Source of the DNA: Colletes latitarsis
Taxonomy: Eukaryota; Arthropoda; Insecta; Hymenoptera; Colletidae
Direction of reading: 5' to 3'
Assembly: GCF_051014445.1 (NCBI RefSeq)
Contig: NW_027488370.1
Span: forward strand, 6,014,001-6,078,000
Length of the DNA: 64,000 nt
This document shows positions 60,818 through 64,000 of this stretch, piece by piece. The position numbers and the translations under genes were made by a program. The notes under the pieces are model-generated. The model saw only the letters and a program-made list of their open reading frames with translations. It was not told where the DNA came from and did not search any database. How positions within the stretch are numbered: position 1 is the stretch's first letter; every line of letters starts with the position of its first letter.

Positions 60818-63800
60818 TTCGCATATTTCTCATACTTGATGGCTAGATCCTGGGCTTTTTCAGGATTGCATCACGTAGTAATGAAGTACAACACTGAAAC
60901 AGTCAATTAAACCTGGTTTCCATCAATATCTTAGACGACAACGCAAGTTAGGTCTGGGATATGTCTGGGATTTGCCCTCATCAGGCTCATACTTTCGCGT
61001 TTTTCACATACTTGTTGAACAGATCCTGGGTTTTTTCTGGTTTGGATCACGTAGCAGTGTGGTACCACGCTGAAACAGTCCATTAAACCCGGTTTGGATC
61101 AATATTTTAGAGGATAACGCATGTTAGGTCTAGGTTAGGCCTGGGATTTTCACTCATCAGACTCATACTTTCGCATTCTTCACATACTTGTTGAACGGAT
61201 CCTGGGTTATTTCGGGTTTGGATCACGTAGTAATGTGGGATCACACTGAAGCAGTCAATTAAACCAGGTTTCGATCAATATTTTAGAGAATAATTCATGT
61301 TAGGTCTAGGTAAGGCCTGGGATTTGCCCTCATCAGGGTCATACTGTCGCAGTTTTAACATACTTGTTGAACGGATCCTGGGTTTTTTCTGGTTTGGTTC
61401 ACGTAGTAATGTGTTACCACCCTGAAACATTCATTTAAACCTGGTCTTGATAAATATTTTATAGGATAACGCATGTTAGGTTTGGGTTAGGTCTAGGATT
61501 TGCCCTCATCAGGCTCATACTTTCGCATATTTCTCATACTTCATGGCTAGATCCTGGGCTGTTTCTGGATTGTATCACGTAGTAATGTGGCACCACGCAG
61601 AAACAGTCGATTAAACCTCGTTTCGATCAATATTTTATCGGATAACGCAAGTTAAGTCTGGGCTAGGTCTGGGATTTGACCTCATCAGACTCATACTTTC
61701 GCGTTTTTCACATACTTGTTGAACAGACCCTGGGTTTCTTCTGGTTTGGATCAGGTAGTAATGTGGGACCACACTGAAACAGTCAAGTAAACCTGGTTTC
61801 GATCAATATTTTAGAGGATAACGCATGTTAGGTCTAGGTTAGGCCTGGGATTTGCCCTCATCAGAGTCATACTGTCGCAGTTTTAACATACTTCTTGAAC
61901 AGATCCTGGGCTTTCTCTGGTTTGGATCACGAAGTAGTGTGGTACCACACTGAAACAGTCCATTAAACCTGGTTTCGCTCAATATTTTAGAGGATAACGC
62001 ATGTTAGGTCTCGGTTAGGTCTGGAATTTGCTCTCATCAGGCTCATTCTTTCGCATATTTCTCATACTGGATGGCTAGATCCTGGGCTTTTTCAGGATTG
62101 CATCACGTAGTAATGAAGTACAACACTGAAACAGTCAATTAAACCTGGTTTCCATCAATATCTTAGAGGACAACGCAAGTTAGGTCTGGGATATGTCTGG
62201 GATTTGCCCTCATCAGGCTCATACTTTCGCGTTTTTCACATACTTGTTGAACAGATCCTGGGTTTTTTCTGGTTTGGATCACGTAGCAGTGTGGTACCAC
62301 GCTGAAACAGTCCATTAAACATGGTTTGGATCAATATTTTAGAGGATAACGCATGCTAGGTCTAGGTTAGGCCTGGGATTTTCACTCATCAGACTCATAC
62401 TTTCGCATTCTTCACATACTTGTTGAACGGATCCTGGGTTATTTCAGGTTCGGATCACGTAGTAATGTGGGACCACACTGAAACAGTCAATTAAACCAGG
62501 TTTCGATCAATATTTTAGAGAATAATTCATGTTAGGTCTAGGTTAGGTCTGGGATTTGCTCCGATCAGGCTCATTCTTTCGCATATTTCTCATACTTGAT
62601 GGCTAGATCCTGGGCTTTTTCTGGATTGCATCACATAGTAATGGAGTACAACACTGAAACAGTCAATTAAACCTGGTTTCCATCAATATTCTAGAGGACA
62701 ACGCATGTTAGGTCTAGGTTAGGCCTGGGATTTGCCCTCATCAGGGTCATACTGTCGCAGTTTTAACATACTTGTTGAACGGATCCTGGGTTTTTTCTGG
62801 TTTGGTTCACGTAGTAATGTGTTACCACACTGAAACATTCAATTAAACCTGGTCTTGATAAATATTTTATAGGATAACGCATGTTAGGTTTGGGTTAGGT
62901 CTAGGATTTGCCCTCATCAGGCTCATACTTTCGCATATTTCTCATACTTCATGGCTAGATCCTGGGCTGTTTCTGGATTGTATCACGTAGTAATGTGGCA
63001 CCACGCTGAAACAGTCGATTAAACCTGGTTTCGATCAATATTTTATAGGATAACGCAAGTTAAGTCTGGGATAGGTCTGCGATTTGCCCTCATCAGGCTC
63101 ATACTTTCGCATATTTCCCATACTTCATGGCTAGGTCCTGGGCTGTTTCTGGATTGTATCAGGTAGTAAAGTGGTACCACACTGAAACATGCAATGAAAC
63201 CTGGTCAGGATAAATATTTTAGAGGATAACGAAGTTTAGGTCTGGGTTAGGTCTAAGATTTGCCCTCATCAGGCTCACAGTTTAGCGATTTTCACATACT
63301 TCTTGAACAGATCCTGGGCTTTCTCTGGTTTGGATCACGAAGTAGTGTGGTACCACACTGAAACAGTCCATTAAACCTGGTTTCGCTCAATATTTTAGAG
63401 GATAACGCATGTTAGGTCTAGGTTAGGTCTGGGATTTGCTCTCATCAGGCTCATTCTTTCGCATATTTCTCATACTTGATGGCTAGATCCTGGGCTTTTT
63501 CTGGATTGCATCACGTAGTAATGTAGTACCACACTGAAACAGTCAATGAAACCTGGTTTCCATCAATATTTTAGAGGACAACGCAAGTTAGGTCTTGGTA
63601 AGGCCTGAGATTTTCACTGATCAGAATCATACTTTTGCATTCTTCACATACTTGTTGAACGGATCCTGGGTTTTCTCTGGTTTGGTTCTCGTAGTAATGT
63701 GGTACCACACTGAAACATTCAATTAAGCCTGGTCTTGATAAATATTTTGGGAGGATAACGCATGTTAGGTTTGGGTTAGGTCTAGGATTTGCCCTCATCA

Positions 63801-64000
63801 GGCTCATACTTTCGCATATTTCACATACTTGATGGCTAGATCCTGGGCTGTTTCTGGATTGTATCACGTAGTAATGTGGCACCACGCTGAAACAGTCGAT
63901 TAAACCTGGTTTCGATCAATATTTTATAGGATAACGCAAGGTAAGTCTGGGATAGGTCTGGGATTTGACCTCATCAGACTCATACTTTCGCGTTTTTCAC
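60818..64000. repeat. Satellite family B, mixed monomer types, to the window end
   Basis: About 18 units. The run at about 60840-61260 (ctttttcaggattgc, then gggatatgtctggg, then gtagcagtgtggtacc) recurs at about 62080-62500. The array continues past the window end. No gene is seen; the 104-codon minus-strand frame at 63571-63885 crosses units and results from a one-base gain at about 63751 (ttttgggagg). Confidence 0.9.

Noticed and set aside
14822..63885. Repeated minus-strand open frames of 63 codons with similar peptides, as a small-protein family
   Set aside because: They span 192 bp across monomer boundaries and recur only because the satellite recurs. Starts and ends lie in the repeat and no independent signal of translation is visible.
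14004..64000. A CENP-B box in the monomer
   Set aside because: The TTCG words present (for example tttcgatcaatatttta and ctttcgcat) are not followed by the required A and CGGG at the right spacing.
3584..64000. CRISPR-like array
   Set aside because: The whole 176-bp unit repeats head to tail with no short repeat and unique spacer organisation, and the context is eukaryotic.

Overview
This window is eukaryotic repeat DNA, most likely from an insect. About 58 of the 64 kb is one tandem satellite array with a unit of close to 176 bp, roughly 330 monomers in one orientation. It is interrupted once, at 8001-13990, by a full-length-looking non-LTR (LINE-type) retrotransposon of the R1 clade on the minus strand. 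I found no host gene, tRNA, rRNA, CRISPR array or bacterial-type operon. The arthropod reading rests on the R1-clade endonuclease/reverse transcriptase, a clade known mainly from arthropods, and on TTAGG-like words in the monomer. The species cannot be named from this sequence.

Layout: 1 to about 3583 holds satellite family A. A single chimeric monomer (about 3535-3710) then switches to family B, which runs to the insertion at 8000 and resumes from 13991 to the window end. Family B is not a simple array. It contains large, very similar multi-monomer blocks: 18.15-21.23 kb with 23.25-25.97 kb; 27.24-32.39 kb with 33.93-39.61 kb; 43.20-44.75 kb with 45.12-46.67 kb; 47.70-50.07 kb with 58.45-60.82 kb; an 880-bp five-monomer tandem duplication at 49.19-50.95 kb; and a block of about 4.5 monomers used three times between 54.4 and 58.2 kb. 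The later copies carry clean gains or losses of whole monomers, the pattern left by unequal exchange.

The retrotransposon is GC-rich, unlike the AT-rich satellite. Read on the minus strand it has a 5' UTR (13990-13608), ORF1 (gag-like, three zinc knuckles, broken by a +1 frame change near a run of eight G), ORF2 (1060 aa, AP-type endonuclease, reverse transcriptase with YADD, C-terminal zinc finger; intact), a 3' UTR and a 30-nt poly(A). ORF1 stop and ORF2 start overlap as TAATG. A 13-16 bp target-site duplication flanks it, and the empty site can be read in the neighbouring monomer. ORF1 would supply the RNA-binding protein. ORF2 would supply nicking and target-primed reverse transcription.

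The least expected signal is the number of perfect hairpins in the element. They lie in the 3' UTR, in the 5' UTR and inside both ORFs, including a 16-bp stem over the codons of the reverse-transcriptase catalytic Asp. A second signal is a 10-16 bp palindrome centred on ggtacc that recurs once per monomer in many satellite units.
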